From assembly GCF_014281965.1 (NCBI RefSeq), contig NZ_JACFTB010000010.1, forward strand, positions 1-64,000: a DNA stretch of 64,000 bases, read 5' to 3'. This stretch comes from Rhodococcus sp. BP22. GTDB lineage: Bacteria > Actinomycetota > Actinomycetes > Mycobacteriales > Mycobacteriaceae. Shown here in pieces: positions 17,315 to 26,194 of this stretch; positions within the stretch are counted from its first letter, which is position 1, and the number at the start of each line of letters is the position of its first letter. Position numbers and translations under genes: made by a program. The notes beneath the pieces are model-generated. The model was not told the origin of the DNA. It worked only from the letters and a program-made list of their open reading frames with translations, and ran no database searches.

Positions 17315-17734
17315 TCACTTGAACCGATCGGCGATGATGTGGCGCGGAAGTTGGAGCGGACTCGGATAGGCAACGAGAATTCGGTTCCCATCCGGGTCCC
17401 GTCCGTCGAGGAATTTCACTCCGCCGGCGCTGTGAATGTACGTGGACGGATAGTGTTGTCGCAATCGTTCACCGACCTGTTCGAGCTCTTCCTCGGTCGC
17501 GGTGGACCACATGACCTCTTTCACTCCGAGGGCGTCGATGGGCCGTTGCGCCAATGATCGGTTCGCGTACAGATAGATCTGAAATCCGTCCGGTGCCAAC
17601 AACAGTGCCGCATCCGACTCCCGTAACGCGACAATGCATTCGAAGACCTCGCAGTAGAACTTGGTCGAGATTTCGAGCTCGAGTACTCCCATCAGCATCG
17701 ACGAGACAGCCACCGAAGGAACGTTGGGTGGCAC
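17315..17734 (-). CDS. Glyoxalase/bleomycin-resistance (VOC) family protein
   Basis: A 139-residue VOC-fold protein: strand MGVLELEIS, helix TKFYCEVFEC, strand LLLAPDGFQIYLY, and the late VKFLDGRDPDGNRILVAYP motif with the C-terminal metal-ligand position. Members are metal-dependent lyases, isomerases or dioxygenases, or binding proteins; no substrate is indicated. The start is uncertain: I use GTG 17734, which clears the upstream universal stress gene (stop at 17754); ATG 17692 would be too short for the first strand. It lies 19 bp behind that stress gene and is probably co-transcribed. Confidence 0.65.
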   Translation of the reverse strand: MPPNVPSVAVSSMLMGVLELEISTKFYCEVFECIVALRESDAALLLAPDGFQIYLYANRSLAQRPIDALGVKEVMWSTATEEELEQVGERLRQHYPSTYIHSAGGVKFLDGRDPDGNRILVAYPSPLQLPRHIIADRFK

Positions 17735-17753
17735 GGACCCGGCGTTGCCCGCG

Positions 17754-18224
17754 CTAGTGATGATCCCTCGAATGAACGACGAGCACCGGGCATCGAGCAT
17801 GCTCGGCGCACTGTGCACTGACCGATCCCAACAGCAGACCGACGAACCCGCCACGACCGCGGCTTCCTACGACGAGCATGTCTGCCACTCGACTGGCGTC
17901 GAGCAGTACCTGGGCTGGAACACCTTGTACCGCAAACTGTCCGATGTCGGTCGGTGCGTCGTCACCGAATGCGGCAACGATCGCATCGGCCATAATCTGC
18001 TTGGCGTCCTCATCGGGGTGAACGTCGTTCGCGAAGCCCTCACCCATGTATGTCGGATACTGCCACGCAGCCATGACATCTATGCCGATTCCTAATGCCT
18101 CCGATATCCGTCGCGCTTGCTGCAGTGCCAGGATCGAGGAGGGTGAACCGTCGACGCCCACGACTATGCGGCCTGTGGGTTCAGAAGGATCCGTCTGGGT
18201 CTCACTGGTCGGTGTTGTACTCAT
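17754..18224 (-). CDS. Universal stress protein, single domain
   Basis: A 156-residue UspA-fold protein. After a 17-residue Thr/Ser-rich leader come the first strand IVVGVDGSPSS and the ATP-binding motif VVGSRGRGGFVGLLLGS (about 125-141), so ATP binding is likely. ATG 18222-18224 is used; the frame stays open much further upstream but that part overlaps the regulatory region and has no domain similarity. A DosR-box-like sequence lies 36-49 bp upstream. It is one of six universal stress genes in 31 kb; mycobacterial relatives are induced by hypoxia and nitric oxide. Confidence 0.9.
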   Translation of the reverse strand: MSTTPTSETQTDPSEPTGRIVVGVDGSPSSILALQQARRISEALGIGIDVMAAWQYPTYMGEGFANDVHPDEDAKQIMADAIVAAFGDDAPTDIGQFAVQGVPAQVLLDASRVADMLVVGSRGRGGFVGLLLGSVSAQCAEHARCPVLVVHSRDHH

Positions 18225-18259
18225 CTGTTGATACTGCACGCTGGTTGCGCGTCTCGTCA

Positions 18260-18315
18260 GAGTCTTTTGTCCCGATATGTCAGGGACCACGTGGGACCCG
18301 AAAAGGGGTAGCGTC
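18260..18315. promoter_or_regulatory. Divergent control region: DosR-like boxes and GTAGCGTC element
   Basis: GAGTCTTTTGTCCC (18260-18273) reads on the other strand as GGGACAAAAGACTC, close to a DosR box. GGGACCACGTGGGACCC (18283-18299) is a second dyad-like sequence around a CCACGTGG core. GGGGTAGCGTC follows at 18305-18315 and could be the promoter for the plus-strand SPFH gene. The region lies between the divergent universal stress and SPFH genes. Confidence 0.45.
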
Positions 18316-18522
18316 GACGTTGCTGAGAACTTCAGCTGGTTCGGGAAGAATTTCGCCGTCCGCCGCGGAATTGCTGGGGTATTCGGCTCCGCGGCCCGTA
18401 TGAATCGATGATCGTTTGTAAGTCTGGATCGCCATGACAGTTTCATATAGCTCTTCTGTTGAGCGGTCACCCGTGCTCTGCGGTAAATGCGCTGTGCTCG
18501 TTCATGCCTCAGGTCTCCAGTG

Positions 18523-19377
18523 ATGAATGCACTGGTCGTGGTGGTTGTCATTCTCATCGCGCTGATCCTGCTGCTGGCGTTGTCGGTGCGGGTCGTCAAG
18601 CAGTACGAGGACGGTGTGCTCTTTCGGCTGGGTCGGGTAATCGGAGAACGTGCACCGGGCCTGAGATTCATCGTTCCGTTCGTCGATGTGCTGCATAAGA
18701 TTTCGTTGCGAATCGTGACGATGCCGATCCAGTCACAAGGCATCATCACCCGTGACAACGTAAGCGTCGACGTCTCGGCGGTGGCTTACTTCAAGGTGGT
18801 CGACGCGGTGAAGTCGGTCGTCGCGATCGAGAACGTCTACTCGGCGATCGACCAGATCGCACAAACCACGCTGCGCAAGGTCGTCGGCCAACACACCTTG
18901 GACGAGACTTTGTCGGAGACCGACAAAATCAATCTCGACATCCGGGCCATCCTGGACGTCACCACTATCGAATGGGGCGTGCAGGTCACCCTGGTCGAAC
19001 TCAAAGACATCCAATTGCCCGACACCATGAAGCGAGCGATGGCCCGACAAGCGGAAGCCGAGCGAGAGAAGCGCGCGAAGATCATTGCCGCCGAGGGTGA
19101 ATCGTTGGCTGCGGCAGCGTTGGGTGACGCCTCCGACACCATGATGGCGCATCCATTGGCGTTGCAGTTACGCAACTTGCAGACATTGGTCGAGCTCGGC
19201 GTCGACAAGAACACCACCGTCGTTTTCCCGGCACCGTTGATGTCGACGATCGCCGAGCTTGGGAGTTTCCTGGCACGGGAGAGCTCGGCAGCAGTCGAAC
19301 CCGCGACGCAGGTTCCTTTTTCTGCGCCGACCGCAATGGTGCCGAACGGCAAATCCGCGGGGGAGGGTTTGCGGTGA
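18523..19377 (+). CDS. SPFH/stomatin-like membrane protein (slipin)
   Basis: A 284-residue SPFH protein. One N-terminal transmembrane helix (residues 2-20, [18 protein letters not shown]) is followed by the Band-7 domain (about 25-195, with [12 protein letters not shown] and the signature around [16 protein letters not shown]) and a helical [17 protein letters not shown] segment that drives oligomerisation. Slipins organise membrane microdomains and associate with proteases and transporters. ATG 18523 is chosen since it starts right at the membrane helix. No NfeD partner is adjacent; instead phosphoketolase follows 92 bp downstream on the same strand, an unusual pairing. Confidence 0.9.
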   Translation: MNALVVVVVILIALILLLALSVRVVKQYEDGVLFRLGRVIGERAPGLRFIVPFVDVLHKISLRIVTMPIQSQGIITRDNVSVDVSAVAYFKVVDAVKSVVAIENVYSAIDQIAQTTLRKVVGQHTLDETLSETDKINLDIRAILDVTTIEWGVQVTLVELKDIQLPDTMKRAMARQAEAEREKRAKIIAAEGESLAAAALGDASDTMMAHPLALQLRNLQTLVELGVDKNTTVVFPAPLMSTIAELGSFLARESSAAVEPATQVPFSAPTAMVPNGKSAGEGLR

Positions 19378-19469
19378 TTGCCACGGCTCACAAATTCGGC
19401 GCCGCCACACCCACCGGTGCCCAACTCGACCGACAGTGAAGTTCCCCATGCTGAGAACAAGGACACCCC

Positions 19470-21857
19470 ATGACCGACACTGTAGTGATGCCACGCGCCA
19501 ACACACTGGAACCTCAACTACGGCGGAGGATGCACGCGTACTGGCGCGCGGCGAATTACCTCTCGGTCGGCCAGATCTACCTCTATGACAATCCGCTGTT
19601 GGCCAGGCCGCTGGTGCTCTCGGATGTCAAACCGCTCGTTGTCGGTCACTGGGGAACGACGCCGGGGCAGAACTTCATCTATGTGCATCTGAACCGTGCA
19701 ATCAACAAGTACGGCCTGGACATGTTCTATGTTGCGGGGCCCGGTCATGGTGGTCCTGCCCTCGTCGCGAACACCTATCTGGAAGGTTCTTACTCCGAGA
19801 TATATCCCGACGTGAGCCAGGATGAGGCGGGGATGAAGAAGTTGTTCACCCAATTTTCGTTCCCTGGAGGTATTTCCAGTCACGTGGCGCCGACGACTCC
19901 GGGATCGATTCACGAAGGTGGAGAACTCGGCTATTCGCTGAGCCACGCTTTCGGCGCCGTATTCGACAATCCGGATCTGATCGTGGCGTGCATCATCGGC
20001 GACGGTGAGGCCGAGACCGGTCCGCTGGCCACAGCGTGGCATTCCACCAAATTTCTCAACTCCATCAGCGATGGAGCGGTCCTGCCGATCCTGCATCTCA
20101 ACGGATTCAAGATCAGCAATCCTACCCTGCTCTCGCGGATAGAACCCGAGGAACTCGATCAATTCCTTCGTGGCTGCGGGTGGGATCCACGCTACGTCGA
20201 AGGTGACGATCCGGACGTGATGCACGAGCTCATGGCTACCGTGCTGGACGAAACGATCGAGACCATTCACACCATCCAACACCACGCCCGGACGACGGGT
20301 AACAGCGCAAGACCGAGGTGGCCGATGATCGTGCTGCGGTCGCCGAAGGGATGGACCGGTCCGAAGTTCGTGGACGGCGTGAAGATCGAAGGGACTTTCC
20401 GGGCACACCAGGTACCACTGCTGGTCGACGAGGCGCATCCGCAGCACGTCGAGCAACTCGACGCCTGGATGCGCAGTTACGAACCTGAGGAGCTCTTCGA
20501 TCCGTCCGGTCGCCTCCTACCCGAACTCGCCGAACTTGCTCCCTATGGAGAGAGGCGGATGGGGGTCAACCCACACACCAACCCAGGCGTGCGCCGTGAC
20601 CTCGCGATGCCCGACTACCGCACCTACGCCGTGGCCGTGACCGCGCACGGTGCAGTGAGCGCCGAAGACACCCGAGTGCTCGGGACCTTCCTGCGCGACG
20701 TGATCACCGCGAATGACGAGGCACGCAATTTCCGCATCTTCGGGCCCGACGAAACGCTGTCCAACAATCTCGGTGCTGTCTTCGAAGTCACCGACCGGCA
20801 GTGGGAAGCTCGCACCGTAGACAACGACGAAGATCTTGCGACCCAGGGGCGGGTCCTGGATTCGATGCTCAGCGAGCATCAAAGCGAGGGTTGGCTCGAG
20901 GGTTACCTGCTCACCGGACGGCACGGGCTGTTCAACTGCTACGAAGCATTCATCCACATCGTCGACTCGATGTTCAACCAGCACGCCAAATGGCTCAAAA
21001 TAACTTCGGAACTACCATGGCGGCGAAATATCGCCTCCCTGAACTATCTACTCGCTTCCCACGTCTGGCAGCAGGACCATAACGGATTCACACATCAAGA
21101 CCCCGGCTTCCTCGACCACGTCGTCAACAAGAAAGCAGACATCGTCCGGATCTATCTGCCGCCGGACGCCAACTGTCTACTCTCGGTGGCGGACCACTGC
21201 CTCCGTAGCCGCCATTACGTCAACGTGATCGTCGCCGGCAAACACCCGATGCCGCAATGGCTCACAATCGAGCAGGCCGAAGTGCACTGCACCGAAGGAA
21301 TCGGCATCTGGGAATGGGCCGGCAACGACGCCGGTAACGAACCAGACATCGTATTGGCGTGCTGTGGCGACACCCCGACCCTCGAAGTGTTGGGAGCGGT
21401 GTCGATCCTGCGGGAACACTTGCCTGAGCTGAAGGTTCGGGTCGTCAACGTCGTGGACCTGATGAAGCTGCAATCCCCGAGCGAGCACCCGCATGGATTG
21501 TCCGACGGCGATTACGACTCGATGTTCACCGTCGGTAAGCACATCATCTTCGCTTTCCACGGGTACCCGTCTCTGATCCACCGACTCACCTATCGTCGTA
21601 CAAATCGAAATCTTCATGTCCGTGGATACAACGAAGAAGGCAGTATCACAACCGAATTCGATATGAGGGTGCAGAACAGGCTCGACCGATTCCACCTCGT
21701 CATGGACGTCATCGACCGGCTCCCGCAACTTGGTGGCACTGCCGACTACCTCAAGCAGACGATGGCCGACAAGCTCGTCGAGCACAACCGCTACATCGAT
21801 ATTCATGGCCAGGACCTTCCCGAGATTCGCAACTGGATCTGGAACCCGAAGTTGTGA
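19470..21857 (+). CDS. xfp: Phosphoketolase (xylulose 5-phosphate/fructose 6-phosphate)
   Basis: A full-length 795-residue thiamine-diphosphate enzyme that cleaves xylulose 5-phosphate (and often fructose 6-phosphate) with phosphate to acetyl phosphate plus an aldose phosphate. Diagnostic stretches are [48 protein letters not shown] and the ThDP-binding [15 protein letters not shown] (about 174-188). AAGGA precedes the ATG by 7 bases. It lies behind the SPFH gene and before a decayed HAD/GH65 gene. Acetate kinase or phosphotransacetylase, which would use the acetyl phosphate, are not in the window. Its place in a DosR-associated island suggests a low-oxygen carbon shunt. Confidence 0.95.
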   Translation: MTDTVVMPRANTLEPQLRRRMHAYWRAANYLSVGQIYLYDNPLLARPLVLSDVKPLVVGHWGTTPGQNFIYVHLNRAINKYGLDMFYVAGPGHGGPALVANTYLEGSYSEIYPDVSQDEAGMKKLFTQFSFPGGISSHVAPTTPGSIHEGGELGYSLSHAFGAVFDNPDLIVACIIGDGEAETGPLATAWHSTKFLNSISDGAVLPILHLNGFKISNPTLLSRIEPEELDQFLRGCGWDPRYVEGDDPDVMHELMATVLDETIETIHTIQHHARTTGNSARPRWPMIVLRSPKGWTGPKFVDGVKIEGTFRAHQVPLLVDEAHPQHVEQLDAWMRSYEPEELFDPSGRLLPELAELAPYGERRMGVNPHTNPGVRRDLAMPDYRTYAVAVTAHGAVSAEDTRVLGTFLRDVITANDEARNFRIFGPDETLSNNLGAVFEVTDRQWEARTVDNDEDLATQGRVLDSMLSEHQSEGWLEGYLLTGRHGLFNCYEAFIHIVDSMFNQHAKWLKITSELPWRRNIASLNYLLASHVWQQDHNGFTHQDPGFLDHVVNKKADIVRIYLPPDANCLLSVADHCLRSRHYVNVIVAGKHPMPQWLTIEQAEVHCTEGIGIWEWAGNDAGNEPDIVLACCGDTPTLEVLGAVSILREHLPELKVRVVNVVDLMKLQSPSEHPHGLSDGDYDSMFTVGKHIIFAFHGYPSLIHRLTYRRTNRNLHVRGYNEEGSITTEFDMRVQNRLDRFHLVMDVIDRLPQLGGTADYLKQTMADKLVEHNRYIDIHGQDLPEIRNWIWNPKL

Positions 21858-22001
21858 CAAGCACATCGGCTATTCCGAACCTGCCACCCACTCGCCGGTC
21901 ATGGCGGCGAAAAGGTAACCTAAAACGCTGTATCAAGCGGCGAAATGTGGACGTCGCGCTGCTCGGCATACGAGTGAAAGTACGTCCAGGACCTGTTTTG
22001 C

Positions 22002-22340
22002 TCACATGCGACGAAGTCGCCTATGCACCGGCGTGCGTCCCGCCGGTCGAGTGGGCGTCGGCCGCGGCGTCGGATGAGGGATCGGTAGCTGCAATGGTTG
22101 TCCGGCGATGACCTGGGCGGGGTGTCCGTGGTGGACGACGTCCATCGGAGCCCCGTCGGTGAGGGAGTAGCGAGCAGATCCCTGGGTGACTTCGACATAC
22201 AGTCGTTGACCGCGCAGAAACAAGGTTTGCCTCAGCACACCGTCGAGATCGAACAGACAGCCGCGTACCTGATCCGGGAGACCCAACACGTCGTCGACGC
22301 AAAGCTGCCGGCCGCCGCGGCCGCCGAGGCACAGAACCAT
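22002..22340 (-). pseudogene. Relic: HAD phosphatase start fused to GH65 C-terminus
   Basis: This 112-codon frame begins like a beta-phosphoglucomutase of the actinobacterial type: LGLPDQVRGCLFDLDGVL includes the HAD motif I DxDG. Right after this, at LRQTLF, it turns into the last part of a glycoside hydrolase 65 (maltose/trehalose phosphorylase) protein: LRGQRLYVEVTQGSARYSL, then a Pro-rich end. In actinobacteria these two genes are neighbours in this order, so one deletion inside the pair, removing well over 2 kb and kept in frame, explains the product. It lacks all other catalytic parts of both enzymes. It may be expressed but should be inactive. Confidence 0.65.
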
Positions 22341-22538
22341 CAGCACTTTTAATTCTCTTGGTAATTGATTGTATTTCGATAAGGACCGGCAAGGTTCACC
22401 TGAATTTGTATCCGCGACGGCGCTACTGTTGGTGTGAGAATCCACCTCGCGGCCGTCGGCTGTATGGGTATGTCGTCGGGGATCTGTCTCGGTACGGCGG
22501 GCCTGGAGCGGACTGATCGAGCACCAAGGGAAATGCGG

Positions 22539-23342
22539 ATGACGGAGTTCACCGAAGTAGTTCACAGTATTCGAGCTGGATCATTGACTGCGGAGCAGGC
22601 CAGCGCAGATTACGCCGACTTACGAAGCGCCATAGGTGAATTGGCAGGCCTGGTGGCGGATTGCGGCGGACTCGTCGAGTTGTTGACCGACGTCGCGGCT
22701 TTTGCAGTTCGTGCGATTCCCGGTGCGGATGGTGCTGGGGTAACGCTGTTGCGCGTCGACCGGACCGACAACTTGGTCGAAGCATTGGCAGCGAGCGCTT
22801 CGTTCGTCGCCGAAATCGACAAGATTCAGTACGAGACGCTGCACGAGGGGCCCTGCATCACCGCAGCTTTGGAGCGCCGCACAGTGCGATCGGGGTCGTT
22901 GGGCGGGGAGCAGATGTGGCCGCGATTCGGTCCACGTGTGGGCAGACTGGGCGTGCACAGTGCACTGTCGCTACCGCTGTTGCTGCCTGACCGGGTGGTC
23001 GGGGCCATCAACGTCTACGCCCGAGATAAGAATGTCTTCGGTGAGCACGCCGTCGAGCTCGGGGAACTGTTCGCCAAACCGGCGGCAGTCGCCGTCCGCA
23101 ACGCCCAGATCCTCGCCCAGGCGAGGACACTGGCTGCTCAGCTACAGACCGCTCTGTCGACACGACCGGTGATCGATCAAGCGATCGGCCTGCTTCGCGG
23201 ACGCAGCGGGAGCAGTGCCGAGGACGCTTTCACCCAATTGAGGGCGATCAGCCAGGCCGAGCATCGCAAATTGGGGGAGGTGGCCCAACGCATCGTCGAC
23301 GAAGCCGTTCGCCGTGCGATTGCCCGTCACAACCCGGTCTGA
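22539..23342 (+). CDS. GAF and ANTAR domain regulator
   Basis: A 267-residue paralogue of the protein at 15689. The GAF domain spans about residues 30-185 (EGPCITAA and VHSALSLPLLLPD are shared motifs), and the ANTAR domain starts near residue 200 with LSTRPVIDQAIGLLRGRSG and ends in VDEAVRRAIARH. It should act as an antiterminator on RNA hairpins. AAGGG eight bases before ATG 22539 supports this start; ATG 22533 is the alternative. It is upstream of the P-type ATPase with a 215-bp gap and so probably a separate unit. Confidence 0.88.
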   Translation: MTEFTEVVHSIRAGSLTAEQASADYADLRSAIGELAGLVADCGGLVELLTDVAAFAVRAIPGADGAGVTLLRVDRTDNLVEALAASASFVAEIDKIQYETLHEGPCITAALERRTVRSGSLGGEQMWPRFGPRVGRLGVHSALSLPLLLPDRVVGAINVYARDKNVFGEHAVELGELFAKPAAVAVRNAQILAQARTLAAQLQTALSTRPVIDQAIGLLRGRSGSSAEDAFTQLRAISQAEHRKLGEVAQRIVDEAVRRAIARHNPV

Positions 23343-23347
23343 ATCGC

Positions 23348-23381
23348 GACCGCTCCGTCCCGGTCGATGGGGTGTAGCGTC
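23348..23381 (+). promoter_or_regulatory. Promoter-like region of the P-type ATPase gene
   Basis: A dyad GACCG...CGGTC (23348-23365) enclosing GTCCC is followed by GGGTGTAGCGTC ending at 23381. The GTAGCGTC octamer is shared with sites at 16519 and 18308. The ATPase start lies 177 bp downstream. Confidence 0.3.
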
Positions 23382-23557
23382 AACTGTGTTGAGACACTCA
23401 GCCAGTCCGAAATGAAGGTGGCTGTCAGCCGCACCCCTCAGAGCAATCGCTCACAGCCGGACACTTCGGTGACACCGCAATTTTCGGGGATCGCCATGAA
23501 TTCTTTACCGGACCTTCTCGCGCCCAATGTCTTTGGCGCCGGAAGCAGGTCAGCGCT

Positions 23558-26074
23558 ATGACTGCGGCTGACCCGCAGACCGCGCCGCGACGGTCCGCGG
23601 GCCCGTCAGCACCGGATACCGATTTCAAGTCGGTGCCGCTGGCCACAGTAAAGACGCAGCTCGGCTACTCACCGGACGGACTGAGCATTGCCGATGCTGC
23701 GAAGCGGTTGGTCCAGTACGGGCCGAACGAGATTGCTGAACACAGGACCAATCCACTGCTGAAATTCCTGAGCTACTTCTGGGGCCCGATCCCGTGGATG
23801 ATCGAGATCGCCGTCATTCTGTCCGGCGCAGTCGGGCACTGGCCGGATTTCTTCATCATTCTGGTGCTGCTAGTGGCGAACGGTGTTGTCGGATACACCG
23901 AGGAACGCCAGGCAGGCAACGCGATCGACGCGCTCAAAGCCAAGTTGGCCATCACTGCGCGCGTCACCCGCGATGGTAAGTCGGTCACCGCACCGGCACG
24001 AGAGCTGGTGCCGGGTGACGTCATCCGCTTACGTCTCGGTGACATCGTTCCTGCTGATGCACGACTGCTCGATGGTGACGACATCGAGGTCGATCAGTCG
24101 GCACTGACCGGGGAGTCTCTGCCTGCCGCCGCCGCAACCGGCGACGCAGTGTTCTCGGGGTCGGTCATCCGACAAGGGGAAGCCAGTGCGTTGGTATACG
24201 CCACCGGTAGCGGCACCTATTTCGGGAAGACCGCGGAATTGGTGCAAGACGCGCACACAGGGAGCCATTTTCAAAAGGCTGTGGTTCAGATCGGCAACTA
24301 CCTGATCATTCTGGCGGTTGTGCTTGTCTCGCTCATCGTCTTGGTAGCCGCGCTGCGCGGAGACGAGATCCTCACGACTCTGCAGTTCGCTCTGGTCCTG
24401 ACCGTTGCGTCGATCCCGGTGGCAATGCCGACCGTGTTGTCGGTGACGATGGCCGTAGGCGCACGGCTGCTCGCCAAGAAGCAGGCCATTGTGAGCCGAT
24501 TGGTTGCCATCGAGGAACTTGCCGGTGTGGACGTGCTGTGCGCCGACAAAACAGGCACACTCACCCAGAACTCACTCACGTTGGGTGTCCCGTTCGCTGT
24601 CGATGGCGTGACCCCGGCAGCTGTTGTTCTCGACGGTGCGCTGGCCTCTCGCGCGGACAACGACGACCCCATCGACCGCGCCGTCTTGGGCGGACTCGAC
24701 GATGAGACAATTTTGAACACCTACACCGTCACTCACTTCGCACCTTTCGACCCGGTGCACAAACGCACCGAGGCTACCGTCACCGCATCCGACGGGGCCA
24801 CGTTCCGAGTCACGAAGGGCGCGCCACAGGTCATCTTGGCGCTGGCCGCACCGTCTGAACAGATCACCCGAGCCGCCGACGGTGCCGTCGATGATTTCGC
24901 CGCGCACGGATTCCGGTCGCTGGGCGTGGCCCGCGCCGACAAAGACCGTGACTGGCGCTTCGTCGGAGTTCTGCCCTTGTTCGATCCTCCGCGCGAGGAC
25001 GCTGCGGAAACCATCTCCACCGCTGCCGCGATGGGCGTCACCGTCAAGATGGTCACCGGTGATGCGCTGGCCATCGCCAAAGAAACTGCGTCCAAAATTG
25101 GTTTGGGCACACACATTCTAGATGCAGCGGCATTGGGTGACGTGAAGAAGAAGGAATCGGCAGCAGTGGCCGAATCCATCGAGACCGCAGACGGTTTCGC
25201 TCAAGTCTTTCCAGAGCACAAGTACCACATCGTCGACGTTCTACAGAAGCGTGGCCACATCGCCGGCATGACCGGGGACGGGGTTAACGACGCCCCCGCA
25301 TTGAAGAAGGCAGACTGCGGCATTGCCGTCTCCGGTGCGACCGACGCCGCCCGCGCGGCCGCCGATATCGTGCTGATGACTCCTGGTCTCTCGGTCATCA
25401 TCGAGGCGATCAAGGAGAGCCGCAAGATCTTTCAGCGGATGAACAGCTACGCCATCTACCGCATCGCGGAGACGTTGAGGGTGCTGCTGTTCATGACCGT
25501 TGCCATCCTGGTCTTCAACTTCTATCCGGTCACCGCCATCATGATCGTGATGCTCGCGCTGCTCAACGACGGCGCCATATTGTCCATTGCCTACGACAAA
25601 GTGCACTACCGCAATGAACCCGAGGCATGGAACATGCGCATGGTGCTCGGTATTGCCACAGTTCTGGGCGTGGTTGGGCCGATCGCCGCTTTCGGATTGT
25701 TCTACCTGGGCGACCGTGTCTTCGAACTCGGCCACGCGCGCGTACAGACGTTGATGTATCTCATGCTTTCCGTCGCCGGGCACCTGACGATCTTCCTGAC
25801 CCGCACCCGCGGGCCGTTCTGGTCCATTCGCCCCGCCCGCATCCTGCTGATCGCTGTCTGCGGCACCCAGGCCGTTGCGACCCTCATAGCCGTCTACGGG
25901 CTCTTCATGTCCCCTCTCGGCTGGGGATGGGCCGCCGCAGTCTGGGGTTACGCACTCTTGTGGTTCCTTGTCAGCGACCGCATCAAACTCCTTGCCTACC
26001 GAATCCTCGATCCGCCGCGTCGGGCGGAGAGACCGTCCGACACCACCGAAGTGCTCACATCCGCATCGTCGTGA
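23558..26074 (+). CDS. P-type ATPase, plasma-membrane H+-ATPase type (P3A)
   Basis: An 838-residue P-type ATPase. It contains the actuator loop TGES, the phosphorylation motif DKTGTLTQN with Asp330, a nucleotide domain with KGAPQVI, the hinge GDGVNDAPALKKADCGIAV and ten membrane helices. The motif set and the short N-terminus without metal-binding Cys match P3A proton pumps more than the CtpF Ca2+-type pump of the mycobacterial DosR regulon. It would expel protons at the cost of ATP and so hold membrane potential when respiration is slow. It is flanked by a GAF-ANTAR gene and by a convergent SulP transporter. Confidence 0.9.
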   Translation: MTAADPQTAPRRSAGPSAPDTDFKSVPLATVKTQLGYSPDGLSIADAAKRLVQYGPNEIAEHRTNPLLKFLSYFWGPIPWMIEIAVILSGAVGHWPDFFIILVLLVANGVVGYTEERQAGNAIDALKAKLAITARVTRDGKSVTAPARELVPGDVIRLRLGDIVPADARLLDGDDIEVDQSALTGESLPAAAATGDAVFSGSVIRQGEASALVYATGSGTYFGKTAELVQDAHTGSHFQKAVVQIGNYLIILAVVLVSLIVLVAALRGDEILTTLQFALVLTVASIPVAMPTVLSVTMAVGARLLAKKQAIVSRLVAIEELAGVDVLCADKTGTLTQNSLTLGVPFAVDGVTPAAVVLDGALASRADNDDPIDRAVLGGLDDETILNTYTVTHFAPFDPVHKRTEATVTASDGATFRVTKGAPQVILALAAPSEQITRAADGAVDDFAAHGFRSLGVARADKDRDWRFVGVLPLFDPPREDAAETISTAAAMGVTVKMVTGDALAIAKETASKIGLGTHILDAAALGDVKKKESAAVAESIETADGFAQVFPEHKYHIVDVLQKRGHIAGMTGDGVNDAPALKKADCGIAVSGATDAARAAADIVLMTPGLSVIIEAIKESRKIFQRMNSYAIYRIAETLRVLLFMTVAILVFNFYPVTAIMIVMLALLNDGAILSIAYDKVHYRNEPEAWNMRMVLGIATVLGVVGPIAAFGLFYLGDRVFELGHARVQTLMYLMLSVAGHLTIFLTRTRGPFWSIRPARILLIAVCGTQAVATLIAVYGLFMSPLGWGWAAAVWGYALLWFLVSDRIKLLAYRILDPPRRAERPSDTTEVLTSASS

Positions 26075-26194
26075 GACCAAAATCAACTCTGGCCGAATAG
26101 TTTAGTGGCACAAGAACGATGGGATCGCCTACGTGAGTGCCCCGGCCGGCACCGCAGGCATCGTGGAAACGTTGGTCCCGACAAAACGTCCAAC

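Noticed and set aside
21854-22111. Plus-strand frame overlapping the phosphoketolase stop (GTGA)
   Set aside because: Arg/Lys-rich translation without domain content, running antisense into the HAD/GH65 relic, whose match is convincing.
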